Shown here piece after piece: positions 20,159 through 31,719 of a stretch of DNA of 64,000 bases. Source of the stretch: Sipunculus nudus. Taxonomy: Eukaryota > Annelida > Sipuncula > Golfingiida > Sipunculidae. How positions within the stretch are numbered: position 1 is the stretch's first letter; each line of letters begins with the position of its first letter. Under the pieces are notes generated by a model, which did not search any database, had not been told where the DNA came from, and saw nothing but the letters and a program-made list of their open reading frames with translations. The DNA lies in NCBI GenBank assembly GCA_026874595.1, contig CM049307.1:79584643-79648642 (forward strand). The letters are read 5' to 3'. A program made the translations under genes and the position numbers.

Positions 20159-21199
20159 CAGTGGAACCCCTCTGGGGCGGACAGTCACCGGACCGGACGA
20201 TTTGTCCGTTATAGCGGGTTGTCCGTCCCACAGGGGGGCGGGCCCAAGAGGTCCGGTTGCGGTCACATGTCGGAGACCCACGTATTGGACTTAATCAACC
20301 AGGAAAGCCGGTCTTTTTCCTTTAATAATTGACCTTACATATATGTTACCTACATGTGAATGAAATTTATTGCTACCGGTTGTTGTGTTCTATTTATTTT
20401 TTTAATTTTGGAATAAGGCTTTTAATATTAACTGACACATTATCGTCATCTCCTGTGAGGAGTAGATTCTAACATTGATTGATATCAACAGGACTTACTC
20501 GTCTCGATACATTTCTGCACTGGGTCTGTAAAATTTCTCAATTACTCACTCTTTCCGTGATAATTTATAAAGAATCGCTTATGCATAAATTAATTTCTGA
20601 CATCTCGTTCAAGTTTTGTTTAAAATCATTCGGAAGCGTAAGATACTATTATAAATAAATGCATGATGTCATATACGCCGGGACTTATTTTCGTTATGCA
20701 AATGTTTCAGGATTGGGGATTTGTTGATATCGCTGAGCCCCGACCCAAGCGAGAGGTCATGACCCGTGACTGTTATCGTCCGGGAGTGTAACAGATATGT
20801 CATTATCCTCGCTCCTGGGCCTGTAGTAGAAAAATGTGGCACGAATTCTGAATGAATATGTGGCTTCACTGAAAGCTCGGCACAACAGAATTCCGTCATT
20901 TTATGGGCACTACTATTGATAAAAGGAAACATAAATAAATGTTCCAGCTGAAAATAAAGTAAATTGAGTAGAACTAGCTCCGGTCTTATAATAGTCATGG
21001 CAGTATGCCTAAATCATAAGAACATTTAAGTGATATAAGGTGTACCAGAAGCAGGCCATATTTGCAGTTTCAAAGTTTTTCTGCCGACTTCGACCGGGGT
21101 GGCCGCTTGGGTGTCCGTTAGCCGGGGTTATTTAGGCATCGGGTGGACAAAAGGTGTCCGTTGTCCTGAAAAGCTGAGTGTCTGCTCCAGAGGGGTTCT
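20159..21199. mobile_element. Pogo/Tigger-like MITE (CAGTGGAACCCCTCTGG end)
   Basis: The left end is TA|CAGTGGAACCCCTCTGGGGC followed by ggacagtcaccggacc and several ttgtccgtt motifs. The right end on the other strand reads AAGAACCCCTCTGGAGCAGA followed by aacggacacc motifs. CAGTGGAACC and TA insertion are hallmarks of pogo/Tigger-type Tc1/mariner elements. No transposase ORF is present across the 1 kb interior. Confidence 0.65.
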
Positions 21200-21700
21200 T
21201 AAAGGAGTAAAAACGCTCCGTCGGCCCAAAAAGTGTCCGTGAAGAAAGAGTATGTGGCCGCGGATTGCGGTCATCTTTTAAGTATTTATTTAGATAACAT
21301 TTTATTAATATATTATCTTAACAGTTAACTAAAGCTCTAATCATTAGTGGACAGCTGGTGACCCGGGTTTTATTCTTGGCTAAGCCATGAATGAGAGAGG
21401 GTTGTAGTGGCATGTCCAAGCCGTTGGTTTTCTCCGGGTCCTCCACCCATAACAAATACCGAGCGCCAACATCTGAGCCATAGATATTGCCTCGTATTAT
21501 TTATTATAACTAGTTGTACAAAATTAATCAAATACCGTAAATATTTAAAAATGAATAACCCAATATAATACATATATTGTGTAACTCTATTATTTGTAGG
21601 TAAATTTAATATTAATTATTATAATTGCATATTATTTGCCTTACACCCTTTCTATATAAATTTATTATATATATATATACATGTGTGTATGTGTGTGTAT
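21200..21700. other. Spacer, no gene
   Basis: AT-rich with a short (AT)n and (TG)n run at 21665-21700. Nothing recognised. Confidence 0.5.
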
Positions 21701-21728
21701 GTTTATAGCGCGTGTGTTCCTTATTCAG

Positions 21729-21883
21729 GCACTTATACTTCCCTTTACCACTCCAATCTCAATCCTATCAAATTGTGCTGGGGACACATTAAAGGTTACG
21801 TAGCGTCAAATAACAAGACCGGTAAGCTGGGTCACGTGATCCAGTTGTTCAGACAGGCTCAAACCACCGTGTCTCATGGTTAG
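21729..21883 (+). pseudogene. DDE_3-type (IS630/Tc1-like) transposase C-terminal fragment
   Basis: After an acceptor-like ttattcag the frame reads SLYHSNLNPIKLCWGHIKGY, then VASNNKTGKLGHVIQLFRQA and a stop. The family motif is LPPYHCxLNPIExxWxxIKxYV, in which the Glu is the third catalytic residue. Here it is Lys (NPIK), so this copy could not catalyse transposition. Same family as the exons at 54715-55057. Confidence 0.75.
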
Positions 21884-22018
21884 GATTCTATAGCATTCGT
21901 ATTTATTTCGAACGGTGCCTTTTACATATATTTATGTTTACATGTTAATGTTATTATATTTTGTTCAAGAATATAAAAATATTAAAAAACCATTTTACAG
22001 CCGATACAGTATATAAAT

Positions 22019-22020
<2 letters not shown>

Positions 22021-22064
<44 letters not shown>
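22021..22064. repeat. (AT)n microsatellite
   Basis: About 44 bp of alternating TA. It produces an artificial Ile-Tyr repeat frame. Confidence 0.95.
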
Positions 22065-22067
<3 letters not shown>

Positions 22068-22237
22068 CAAACATAAATACATTTATATTTTCACATCATT
22101 TATCACCTGTAATTTTCTATTTCAGATGGAATTTCCGAGTATCATTACACCTCTTGTGTTCTCATTGTTTGTTTATCTTTTTATGGCACCTTTGTATCCC
22201 TCTTCTACGATCTCTTCCCCCTTTCTTAACTTCGCCT

Positions 22238-22325
22238 GGTGACCATAACGGTTCCCTGCCGGTCCTAAGCCCGGGAGAAGGAGGAAAGTTGGGGTTTCGA
22301 GAAACCTACTCATGCCCGTAAAATT
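22238..22325 (+). other. Possible LINE 5' leader fragment
   Basis: The segment gttccctgccggtcctaagc followed by a purine-rich gagaaggaggaaagttgggg run looks like a leader I associate with RTE-type non-LTR elements. No endonuclease or RT coding follows. This rests on recall of a pattern only. Confidence 0.2.
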
Positions 22326-22443
22326 CACATAACCTTGTTTTTATCCTTTTAATTATTTTTTGTTTATAAATTTATTAAGGTTATTTCACAAGCGCCTTTG
22401 ACATGGCCAAAAAAAAAAAATAATCGCGTAAAAAAACATTCAT

Positions 22444-22610
22444 TTGGTCCTTCTAGAGATATTGGCATTTATTATGTCGGACAGAGCTGCAAATGAAAAA
22501 AAGTCGTTCAAACAGTGCAGTGAGTGGAATCAAGATGAGTTAATAAGATCTCAAATGCCGACCACTGTTGTATATCCTATGCACTGTATATCATATATAC
22601 CACTGTTTTA
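22444..22610 (+). pseudogene. hAT-like transposase fragment ('MSDRAA' region)
   Basis: The frame reads LEILAFIMSDRAANEKKSFK, then QCSEWNQDELI and later YPMHC. The MSDRAA(x)xKK segment matches the second acidic motif of the large minus-strand hAT-like gene at 31720-35960 (MSDRAAAGKKF at about 34425). Only this block is preserved. Confidence 0.45.
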
Positions 22611-22650
22611 TAGACAGATGATTTTAAGTTCTAATAACTGCAAAACATAA

Positions 22651-23270
22651 CAATGTACTTCCATTTAGTTAAATAACATCAGGCAAAATATTTAGCCAGA
22701 TCATTTGGGGAAATAAACACCTATATAAATGAAAACATCTTCGTTTGATATCATGGGTTAGTGCAAATATAACACACCTTCACGCTTTAATAATAAATTC
22801 AAAGTTTACTTCAGAGAAGGAAGTTATGAGGAGACATAAGGACTCTGAATTATTGAACATTCTTTCTTTAAAAAAAAGTTGAAAAAAAATATTTACATAC
22901 ATTAATTCGGAAAGACAAAATTTAGCACTAAAAAGAAATATCAATGTTTACTGAAATTATAAACACTGATAAACATAAACATTTTTTTATGATTTATTGA
23001 TACTTAAAAAAAAATAATTTACAAATTTAACAAACAGAGAAAATTTCACATAGATTGTATATATAATAATATGGAGTACTATTTATAAAGTAAATGTCGA
23101 AAAATTGCAGAATTTAATTTAATCTCATGCAGCGATGTACAAGAAAAATGGGATAAAAATGCGAAACAACACTTATCTATTGTGGGTTCTGGTTGATGGT
23201 TCCCATATTTTTTTATTTCAGCCAAAAAGTAGACTGGCCCAATCCATGAAATATTTATGACTTAATTGTC
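22651..23270. other. AT-rich spacer, no gene
   Basis: Long A and T runs only. Confidence 0.6.
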
Positions 23271-23279
23271 ATTACCCAT

Positions 23280-23690
23280 TGCCCATGGCCCGTAATATTC
23301 GTTCAGCATATTACGTTCAGCAGAGATATATCATAGGACACGAGGTCCATGTGTGGACTACCTTAATACATGAGTACAGTGCGAATGTTACCAAGCGGGT
23401 CGAGCTTTGGGACCGCTGTTGGCGTTCACATAGCAACAATGCCACTCACAAGAGGATTGACGGACTGATATGAAAATACGAAGGAATCGTCAGGTCCTCA
23501 AAGAGCCTTGTGACGCCTTAATATGCAAATATCAGGGATTCACCATACGGACTTTACAGGGCTTTAGTGATAAGAGCTTGCACTGAGTTAAGTCTATCGG
23601 TACATGGAATCACGTTTTATTTTAAGTATTTCATTAGTAAACGAAAATACGAAAGCCCAGGCAGGGCTAGCCAAAAAGTAAAGCAAATTC
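23280..23690 (+). repeat. Dispersed repeat, inverted partner at 47795-48185
   Basis: Shared landmarks with the partner, read on the other strand, include agcagagatatatcatagga, gaccgctgttggcg, ccatacggactttacagggc, ttagtgataagagc and cccaggcagggcta. Similarity runs over about 400 bp with small gaps. No protein is recognised. Confidence 0.8.
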
Positions 23691-23838
23691 GGTTTGTTAT
23701 AAATACATTACTGGGTTTTTTATATTCTACTCAGAACCATAGGTTTGCAAGCATTGTATGAACCACACAACAAATATACTGAGGGGCAAATGATGTACCA
23801 TTTTACTTAATAATCCGTTCCAACAGCCGCGAAACCTT

Positions 23839-23840
<2 letters not shown>

Positions 23841-23873
<33 letters not shown>
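23841..23873. repeat. Poly-T tract, about 33 bases
   Basis: Uninterrupted T run. In minus orientation it could be a retroposon poly-A tail, but no body is recognised upstream. Confidence 0.9.
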
Positions 23874-23875
<2 letters not shown>

Positions 23876-24184
23876 CGATCATTTCTATAGCATTATTTCG
23901 AATGCGTGTTCCCTGCGATACAATGAATGCCGAGAAAACGACCTAAATTTTTATGACGTTCGCAAAAATCTAATAAAATAAACTTACTAAACGACGCTGG
24001 AGTTTTTTTTGTTTTTTTCTTGAGAAGTACTTTGCTAAACCCAACAAAACTGAAACTGTGTATGCGATACCAGTACGCGTCATAATGAAATGACGTAACC
24101 CATCACGTCAATGGTGTCTCGTCTATGCAAATGTTTGTGACATGGGTCACCTGCGTGTTCATAACAGACTGAGGTAGCTTCACG

Positions 24185-24499
24185 ATGGCTGATTTAGTCC
24201 ATCGCATGTATACTTTTTGTTCCGAAGAGGCCAACACAGGGTGCTTGAAATATGCATTCTCAGAGTTCAAGAACGCGTCCGTGCCATGCTGGGTATACGT
24301 TTCACTACATTGTGGCGACACCTCCCATTTATACCTGAGGAAAGCAACATTTAAGAAGACAACACCTGTTATAGGTATTTTCCGTTCCAAAACCCTTGTC
24401 CGCATGTTTTTTCGCGATAATTATTTTATGAATATTCATTTTAAATGCCCCTTGCCTGATGTAGATAAACAGATATTTCGCCGATTTTGTGTAAAGTAG
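24185..24499 (+). CDS. Unrecognised 104-codon ORF
   Basis: Begins MADLVHRMYTFCSEEANTGC. A mixed-composition open frame in a patch less AT-rich than its flanks. No domain is recognised. A minus-strand frame covers the same DNA, so coding status is uncertain. Its 3' part forms one arm of an inverted repeat with 24925-24975. Confidence 0.25.
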   Translation: MADLVHRMYTFCSEEANTGCLKYAFSEFKNASVPCWVYVSLHCGDTSHLYLRKATFKKTTPVIGIFRSKTLVRMFFRDNYFMNIHFKCPLPDVDKQIFRRFCVK

Positions 24500-24975
24500 T
24501 CATGAAATATATATAATGAAAAAAAGTATTTACTTTGCGACTGTTTTGCGTTATTAATGCTGAAATAACGTTGATGGCGTCTTCCCGGCACTGCTCGATA
24601 GTACATTCCTCTATGTTATACGTTTCATGTCTATGGCTGCGTTTGTTGTTTGTTAGACAACAGTGACGTCACAAAGACATCACAGTGATCGGTCGCGCAT
24701 CACCTTCACTTGACTGACATAAGTTTGACTGGCAAGTTTATTATCAGATCTAAGTCAAGGAATAAGTCGTAAACGCTGTAGACTGTTTCTTCATATTTTG
24801 GATGATTTGTCTCATTCAAAACCAAAGGCAAAGCAAGGTAAAGAATTATTTTTTTACGCACGTAGTCGGCGGAATAGCTCCTGCAACCTTTAGACAAGAA
24901 AGATTTACACTGCTTTACATTTAAAAAAAAATTCCCGGAAAAACATGCGGACACGGGTACTGGGACGGACTATAG
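24378..24975. repeat. Inverted repeat pair about 0.55 kb apart
   Basis: The left arm (24378-24430) has tccgttccaaaacccttgtc and cgcatgttttttcg. The right arm (24925-24975), read in complement, has tccgtcccagtacccgtgtc and cgcatgtttttccg. The arms are about 45 bp. It could be a small foldback element, or two copies of a common unit. Confidence 0.5.
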
Positions 24976-25159
24976 GTTCGATGAAAATGTCACCAGCTAA
25001 TTTCAGAATGAGAATAAGCGGCCTGTATATATAATTTATTTATAAGGTAAAATTTATTTATTTGTATAGTCATAATAATTAATAAAGTGTATATTTAATA
25101 CAGCTTGCTAATACATATATTTATATTTATTTATATAAACATATATAAGCTAAGGCATA

Positions 25160-25206
<47 letters not shown>

Positions 25207-25619
25207 TTTAATATAATGACCAGTTTAAAACCATAATGACTATAAGGTATTATTAATTATACATAAATAAATAATAAATCATAAAATCATCATCATAATA
25301 TGTATATAAAGGTTAGTAAAACTTTTCTTTTTTTATATAAATGTATCCTTGCAAAACGTTTACAGCAAACTTTTTTTTATTGGATAATAGTAAATGATTT
25401 CAGTTATTGTTACGGAAATATTATCCTAAGAGGAAAGAAACTGAGCTAAGCCCGAATTCTAACATATACTGGTGGAACACAAGTCCAGCGTTCAAACCGC
25501 TTAGCTAGAAAATCAAGCTGCCCTGTGGACTCTGTTCGGTCCAATTGTTTTGTGCAACTCGTCCCCTTAGCAACATACACGTATATACATATTATATATA
25601 TTTATATATATATTCATTC
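24976..25619. other. AT-rich spacer with (AT)n tract
   Basis: Contains alternating AT at about 25157-25199. Nothing else. Confidence 0.6.
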
Positions 25620-26950
25620 TTCAAAGAGGCTATTGTAACCCCAGTGTTAAAACATATTTGGATTTTGAACAACAGCATGTGCAACTAAAGACCCGTGTCC
25701 AATCTGCTTTTGCTTGCAAAGGTCCTTGAAAAGGTAGTTGCTAGCAGACTCAAGGACCATCTTTCTGCCTGTAACCTTCTAGAACCACTACTAGTCTGCG
25801 TATCGCAAATCCACAGCTGCGAGACCGCGCTCGTGAAGGTTCACAATAATTTGGCGTAAGCCCTTGACCAGAAAAAAGCAGTAATAAAGCTTTTAGATCA
25901 CAGTGCCGCATTTGATACGATAGACCAAGTCATCTGATCAAAAGATGTGGAGGTGTTTGGCATCACGGGTGGAGCTCTTTCCTGGATCATCTCCGACATG
26001 TCACACAGGAAGCAGATTGTGTGTGTGTGTGAATGGTAAAAAAATCAAGTACTTCATTGATTAACTGTAGGGAACCACAGGGCCCTGTTTAAGGGTAACT
26101 TTTATTCACAATGTATACTTGTCCACTTGGTGATATATATATTCTGCGCCAACAAAACACTTAATACCATCTCTACGAAGAGGACACCCAGTTGTAACTG
26201 TCATTTGACGTAGAGAGGGCTGTTAACTACATGAAGTTAACTACAGCAAGGGGCTGTTTACATCGTCAAATGCTGGATGAATCAGCACATGTTGAAATTA
26301 AACACAAACAAAACTGAGTTCATGATTGTCAGTGAAAGGGACACATCACCAACTTGCAAGATCTGGTGCTGTAATTACCGTACGGCAGAAATATTGGTTA
26401 ATGATTGCTTCCTTGCTATCCATGTTACGTAAGATTTCTGGCAGAGTGAGTTCAACAAATTTCCACCTTAGAAACACTGGAAAAACTTGCAAATCCTTGA
26501 CCTTAGGGGCAACTGAACAGTTCATTCACTTGTAACATCTTACTTAGACTATATTAATATAATTCTGATCATCACAGCTAAGTGCAATTTTAGGGAGCTC
26601 CAGCATGTGCAGAATACCGCGGCCAGGATTGTAACCACGTCTTCTTGGTAAGACCGTAATACACCCCTGTTACAATTCCTCGCAAATTTATACTTAATTT
26701 TTTTACAAATACAATGGTAAAGACGTCACGTGGTTCATTTGAACGATCACACACCACTACGGATGTACTTTCCCTCCAGGGCAGTGAAATTAACAATACT
26801 CACCGGACTCGGCTTGTACATTTCAGTGTCACATCTGGTCTTTTTAATCGAACCCGCTTTCTAGGCTGGCTAAATGGATGGTGAATAAGGAATATTTGGC
26901 ATCTCCTACACGTATTCCAGGATTTTTTTTTTTTAACGCTGCAAATGGTC
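25620..26950 (+). pseudogene. CR1/L2-like LINE reverse transcriptase relic
   Basis: With several frame changes the plus strand gives EAIVTPVLK; SNLLLLAKVLEKVVASRL, NLLEPL, ETALVKVHNNLA; LLDHSAAFDTIDQ (RT motif A, catalytic Asp); FGITGGALSWIISD and MSHRKQIVC; remnants of the G-V-P-Q-G-S and Y-A-D-D blocks; then NMLKLNTNKTEFMIVS and, further on, VTSYLDY, LQHVQNTAARIV. This order is that of CR1/L2/jockey-group ORF2. The YADD motif itself is destroyed. The 3' part (26727-26835) recurs inverted at 30130-30255. Confidence 0.8.
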
Positions 26951-27037
26951 CCCCTAATATTTCAACACAAACTTATTTGGATAAAACCTTGAAAATGAGC
27001 ATTTGGTTTCATTTTTTTTAAATAAGAATATTTGTCC

Positions 27038-27042
<5 letters not shown>

Positions 27043-27087
<45 letters not shown>
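27043..27087. repeat. (AT)n microsatellite
   Basis: About 45 bp of alternating TA. Confidence 0.95.
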
Positions 27088-27089
<2 letters not shown>

Positions 27090-27619
27090 CGTGTGTTATT
27101 GTTATTAAAAACATTTATTGCTCTAAACGTGATGCCGATAATTTGATCACATGAAGGTATGACATAATACCTGTAATTCATATTAGACGGAATAACAGGA
27201 ACCGCTAGGACGACACCATTTCCACTATCGATATAGCAGCAGTAGACACAGGAAAAAACACAATTATATGATAATAATAAATTTATTACGACTACAAATG
27301 ATAAAACTTAACAGAAGGGTCCAAGCTGTCGATGACGTCTGCTAAAAATTAAAAAAAAAAGGGGAGAAATCCTGCAGGTCTGCCAATGCCAGTGTGTTCC
27401 CTTCTTTGAAAAAAAAGTGTCGTTTCTAATTGTAGGATCACATCTTATGTTCCGTATGTTGAGTTGATTGCATCATAAAGAAAAACACGGAAACCAATGG
27501 GGTGCTTGAAAGCTCAAGGCTTAATTTAAATTGTATACATATCAACGTTAATTTAACTGTATTCAATATGAAACAATTTATATTATATTAAACATGCAAA
27601 ACCAGCGGTCAATAATGAG
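27088..27619. other. Spacer, no gene
   Basis: No coding or repeat structure recognised. Confidence 0.5.
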
Positions 27620-27937
27620 TTATTGACCCAACTGGTTAAAGACAAATTTAATAATATGAAAAATAGACCCATGAATTCTGCCTGAAATATGTAACACACA
27701 CATATATATCACTCTTTGTGATAACTCTAATGAAAAGTAATATTTTACTGTCTGATGCAATGTCCTCGCGTCCATAGACACGAAGAGTATACTATATTGG
27801 ACAAAGTCAAAGGCCTTGAAAAAGTCCAAGAAATAAAAACGGTCACCGTCATGATATCCCTGATACCCTTCGTCTAGATGTCGTTTCGAATTTGTTCCAA
27901 GTAGGCACTGTGGGACGATTAGGACTGTTTCTCTCAA
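27620..27937 (-). pseudogene. Non-LTR reverse transcriptase scrap (motif A)
   Basis: The minus-strand frame of 105 codons contains FYFLDFFKAFDFVQYSIL. LDFxKAFDxVxxxxL is RT motif A with its catalytic Asp. Upstream MRETVLIVPQCLLGTNSKRH is unassigned; no motif B or YxDD is visible downstream. Confidence 0.6.
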
Positions 27938-28249
27938 CTCTCAAACTTCGAAATAATTTTTTTTTGGGTTACATTTGCGGGAAATATTTTGTTTGTATTT
28001 CACACGAGTATACTTTCATAATATTACTTTTACAGTAATAGTATGTTTTGTGTTATTTTCCTGGACACAATTCTAATACAACGTATTGGACCCGACTACA
28101 TTTTTCCCTACGCGTCTGGTGTATGTAGAAGCCGCAGTGCCTTGTGGTGTTCAGACTATGACGCCCATAATACCTAAACAGCAGAGTCGTGCTCGTGTGG
28201 GTCTGCACAGCATTTTGTATGGATGATGCAATGTCTAAGCGATCGAAGA

Positions 28250-28313
28250 AACAAAATGTAAAACATAATCGATAGGAAAGGTCGAAAGCCTTGGAAAAGT
28301 CCAAAAATGACAT
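28250..28313 (-). pseudogene. Non-LTR reverse transcriptase scrap (motif A)
   Basis: The minus strand reads MSFLDFSKAFDLSYRL. It is the same motif A as the neighbouring scraps, but the downstream sequence does not continue as RT. Confidence 0.5.
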
Positions 28314-28549
28314 TCGTCAATGGTTGCTCTCATGAATAAAATGCATTATCCAATCGACACACCAAAATGCGTAGTGTGACCGCCTCCGTGACAGTAATCC
28401 GATCGCACTAGTCCGCCTAGAATACGTGTATGTACGCAATTTATTGGATTAGTTCCATGGCGTTGTCCTGTGAAAGCGTAGCCATATACACTTTATAATA
28501 TGAAAATGCGGTAAATCCTTTCTTGTTCGCGTAGCGGAAAATTATCACC

Positions 28550-28560
28550 CCCCCCCCCCC
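28550..28560. repeat. Poly-C tract (28548-28560)
   Basis: Thirteen consecutive C. Confidence 0.95.
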
Positions 28561-28784
28561 TTAAAAATCCAACCACTCCTCTTCCATTAAGAGCACGTCA
28601 GTTCTCTCATGACAGTCTTTACTGGGCAAACAAATGGTTTTCGTTTATAGCAGTCCAGAAAAACGTCATGTACAATATAGTCAAATTTAATTGAAAATTA
28701 GAAAAAGTATAACATGATTAGTTATATAATTTTAGATGGCACAATTTAACTTTTGCTACATTGGAACACATGAAGGTGATCTTC

Positions 28785-28850
28785 TGTGAAGCGTTTTTAC
28801 GTTTTGGATTTTTCCAAGGCATTTGATACTGTCTATCATTATAGTTCAAG
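28785..28850 (+). pseudogene. Non-LTR reverse transcriptase scrap (motif A)
   Basis: The plus strand reads FYVLDFSKAFDTVYHYSS. This is the third motif A scrap within 1.2 kb, here in the opposite orientation to the other two. Confidence 0.55.
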
Positions 28851-30129
28851 CCATCCATAAAATAATATTGTTCTACGGATTCGCCGAATCAATTATCTTT
28901 TGCAACTGAAGACCCACCAGGTCCCTGGTAATGTTCCAAATTAATGCAGGGCTATATACAAATCTGCGTGATTCCTGAATACCATATAATTCGGTTTATC
29001 TAGTATATAATGGTCAAATACAACCCATTGGACAAATTGGATATAAAGCACAAAAATGGACGTATATTTGTTGTTAATATCAATAAAAAGGATAAATGCA
29101 TCAAACTTGTTGTCAGAGCCTTGCAATAGTTTTATGTTGGTCAATGTAACAAAAAAAAAAAAAAAAAAAAAAAGAATAGCTTATTGAAAAGTTGTTAGTT
29201 AATATTTAAGAAAAAGGTATTTTACCTGTATATTGTCTAATGCTTTAAATTTTATGATATATTGAAAACACAACTTATTTGGCAATTTACCCTGTATTTT
29301 GCTGGTGTGCAGACAATAAGTTCAAGAATTCGGCACTTCCCCGTTGTTAGTGTTACAAAAGTATTTAAAACGTTTATCCATTATTGGTCCTAAATGTTTT
29401 TTCTTTTTTTTTTAAAGCAGGCTCTTTTTGGAGTCCTACATATTGACTTGGGCAGTACTTTTTGTGTATTTTTGTAGACGTGTCATCGAATAATTGGACT
29501 GCAGCTTTGACAATTTAAGTACTGATTCATTAGTTCCATACAATGAACTTTGGGAACTAGTAACAGTGGTTTTATGCTGCAAGTGCTTTAGAGAAATCAA
29601 TTAGTACAGTAATTTTCAATGATCTGCTTCGGTGGTCATTTGATGGGGTATGTCATGTGGTCATTTTTGTCGATGTGTTGGCCAGTCATAATTCATAGGA
29701 TAAGAAAAATATTCGTACCCTTTAAGGGGCATTAACAAAGATTTTATACTTGTAAGTACTAAGAGTAGGGACATGTATATCAAGATCATGGTTATTAGTT
29801 TGGTTATCACTGGGTCAGGTTTTTGTAGTATTAGTCAACCCGGGACCAATACTGGCTGCCTGACAGAACGTTACTTTGCATGCTGGGAATATTTGTATAC
29901 CGGTGGTCCTTTCTGGCCTTTTTCATAGGGAATACGAACACAATATATACTAATAATATAGAAGAGACAAATGATTTTCAAGTGAGTTTGTTGCTATTCA
30001 AAGCTCAAACAGAATATGAACAATGAAATTATTAAAACGTCTACTATATTCTGGAATGCTTGCAGGAGATGTCACCTCTAATAACTTTTAAATTAAAATT
30101 CTATGTAAACCTTCAAAGCAGGATCAGTA
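28851..30129. other. AT-rich spacer, no gene
   Basis: A 22-base poly-A lies at 29152-29173. No motif is recognised. Confidence 0.5.
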
Positions 30130-30255
30130 AACAAGACAAGCTGTGACACTGAAACGTACAAGCCGAGTGCGCAGATGTTAATTTCAGTGCCCTGGATGGA
30201 AAGTACACCTAATGACCTGTGCCGCGGCGAGATCGTTCAAATGAACCATGTGAGA
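30130..30255 (-). repeat. LINE 3' fragment, inverted copy of 26727-26835
   Basis: Read on the minus strand it shares acatggttcatttgaacgat, tactttccatccagggcact and tcggcttgtacgtttcagtg with the LINE tail at 26.7 kb (a few mismatches). Confidence 0.7.
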
Positions 30256-30469
30256 CTTAATCTGCACATCACATCAGTCTATTAATCTACACAACACTAA
30301 GTGTTTGAATACACAATTTTTTTTTCCATTTTCCATTTTTCTCTCAATATTTTTTCCCGACCTTAAACCTGACATTGACTTCACATTAATCGAAGATAAC
30401 AATCGTTCAAACTTGCAACTTTTCGCAATAAACGATATTTTTCTCCACACTTTTTATACGCCCGTTAAT

Positions 30470-30880
30470 GACGGATCAACATAAAGAACAAAAAAAAATC
30501 CATACTGACTTAAATGATTTGGTACTTAGCACCACCACAGTGTCTTTCCCAATGTCAACATAAAGAACGAAAAAATTATACTGACTTAAATGATTTGGTA
30601 CTTAGCACCACCACAGGGTCTTTCCCAAATGTCAACAAGAAACAAAACAGTCATAATTACTTAAATGATTTGGTACTTAGCACCACCACAGTGTCTTTCC
30701 CAAATGTCAACAAGAAACAAAACAATCATATTTACTTAAATGATTTGGTACTTGTGCCACCACAGTGTCGTTCCCAAATGTCAACAAAAAAACAAAACAA
30801 TAATAATTACTTAAATGATTTGGTACTTAGCACCACCATGGTGTCTTTCCCAAATGTCAACATAAAACAAAAAAAATAAA
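30470..30880 (+). repeat. 75/76-bp tandem repeat, about five copies
   Basis: Copies of cttaaatgatttggtactta start at 30509, 30585, 30660, 30735 and 30810. The first spacing is 76, the rest 75. Because 75 is a multiple of three, the last four copies share one frame and give a repetitive 121-codon ORF (LNDLVLSTTTVSFPNVNKKQ). I treat that as a by-product. Confidence 0.95.
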
Positions 30881-31552
30881 ATTAAACATATGATCTGTAC
30901 ATCAAAATCATTTGGAAATAAGCATCACTGCATAAAAGAATTAAAAATGATTACATGATGACAGGACTATTTGGGTAACAACACAAAAGCCCTCGTAATA
31001 TAATGGGGCCAACATATTGTTAATAAATTAATTTCAGACTATTGACAAAGTTACAATCAGATTATATAATATATTTTAAAGTGAAGTCCGTATTTTTTAA
31101 ACAAAATTCTTAACATTAAGCTTGTCTTATTAACATTTCAGATGAATTTTGGAATGACTTAATATATATAAATGTATACAAAGCAATGAAACATTTCCTT
31201 ACACACTGAAAGATATAAACAATAAAGAATACTTGTTAAATTTACAAAACCTACATGTAGGAAAAGGCATCATCCAATCAAAATATTCTATAAAGTACAA
31301 AGATGTGTAAATAAACATATATATAACGTAAACATCATACAAACTTGAAAAATGAAGATGCACTGCTTTACAAAAACTGTTCCAATTATTTGTAAATAAT
31401 ACAGAGAACCAAGCTTTTTAACTATCTATCAGACTATTGTTATACAGACATGGTTTTTGTTTTACAGAATATCATTGAATATAAAATAGCATATACACAT
31501 AAAATATTACAAAATATTATTACATAAAAATGAAACTGTTCCCTTCCCAATT
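30881..31552. other. AT-rich spacer
   Basis: No motif recognised. Ends at a 15-base poly-C run (31553-31567). Confidence 0.6.
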
Positions 31553-31719
31553 CCCCCCCCCCCCCCCAGGTGGGACAACAGACACACACAACCATTACCA
31601 AAACGCACCCAAATCGCAGACATATAATCACCACAAACTAACCTCTACTCCTCATCTTCATCCTCTCTCTCCTCAACCACCTCCCCTCCCCCCCTTGATA
31701 AGAGACACGCACACAACCA

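Noticed and set aside
21961-22242. 93-codon ORF with Ile-Tyr repeats
   Set aside because: Produced by the (AT)n microsatellite.
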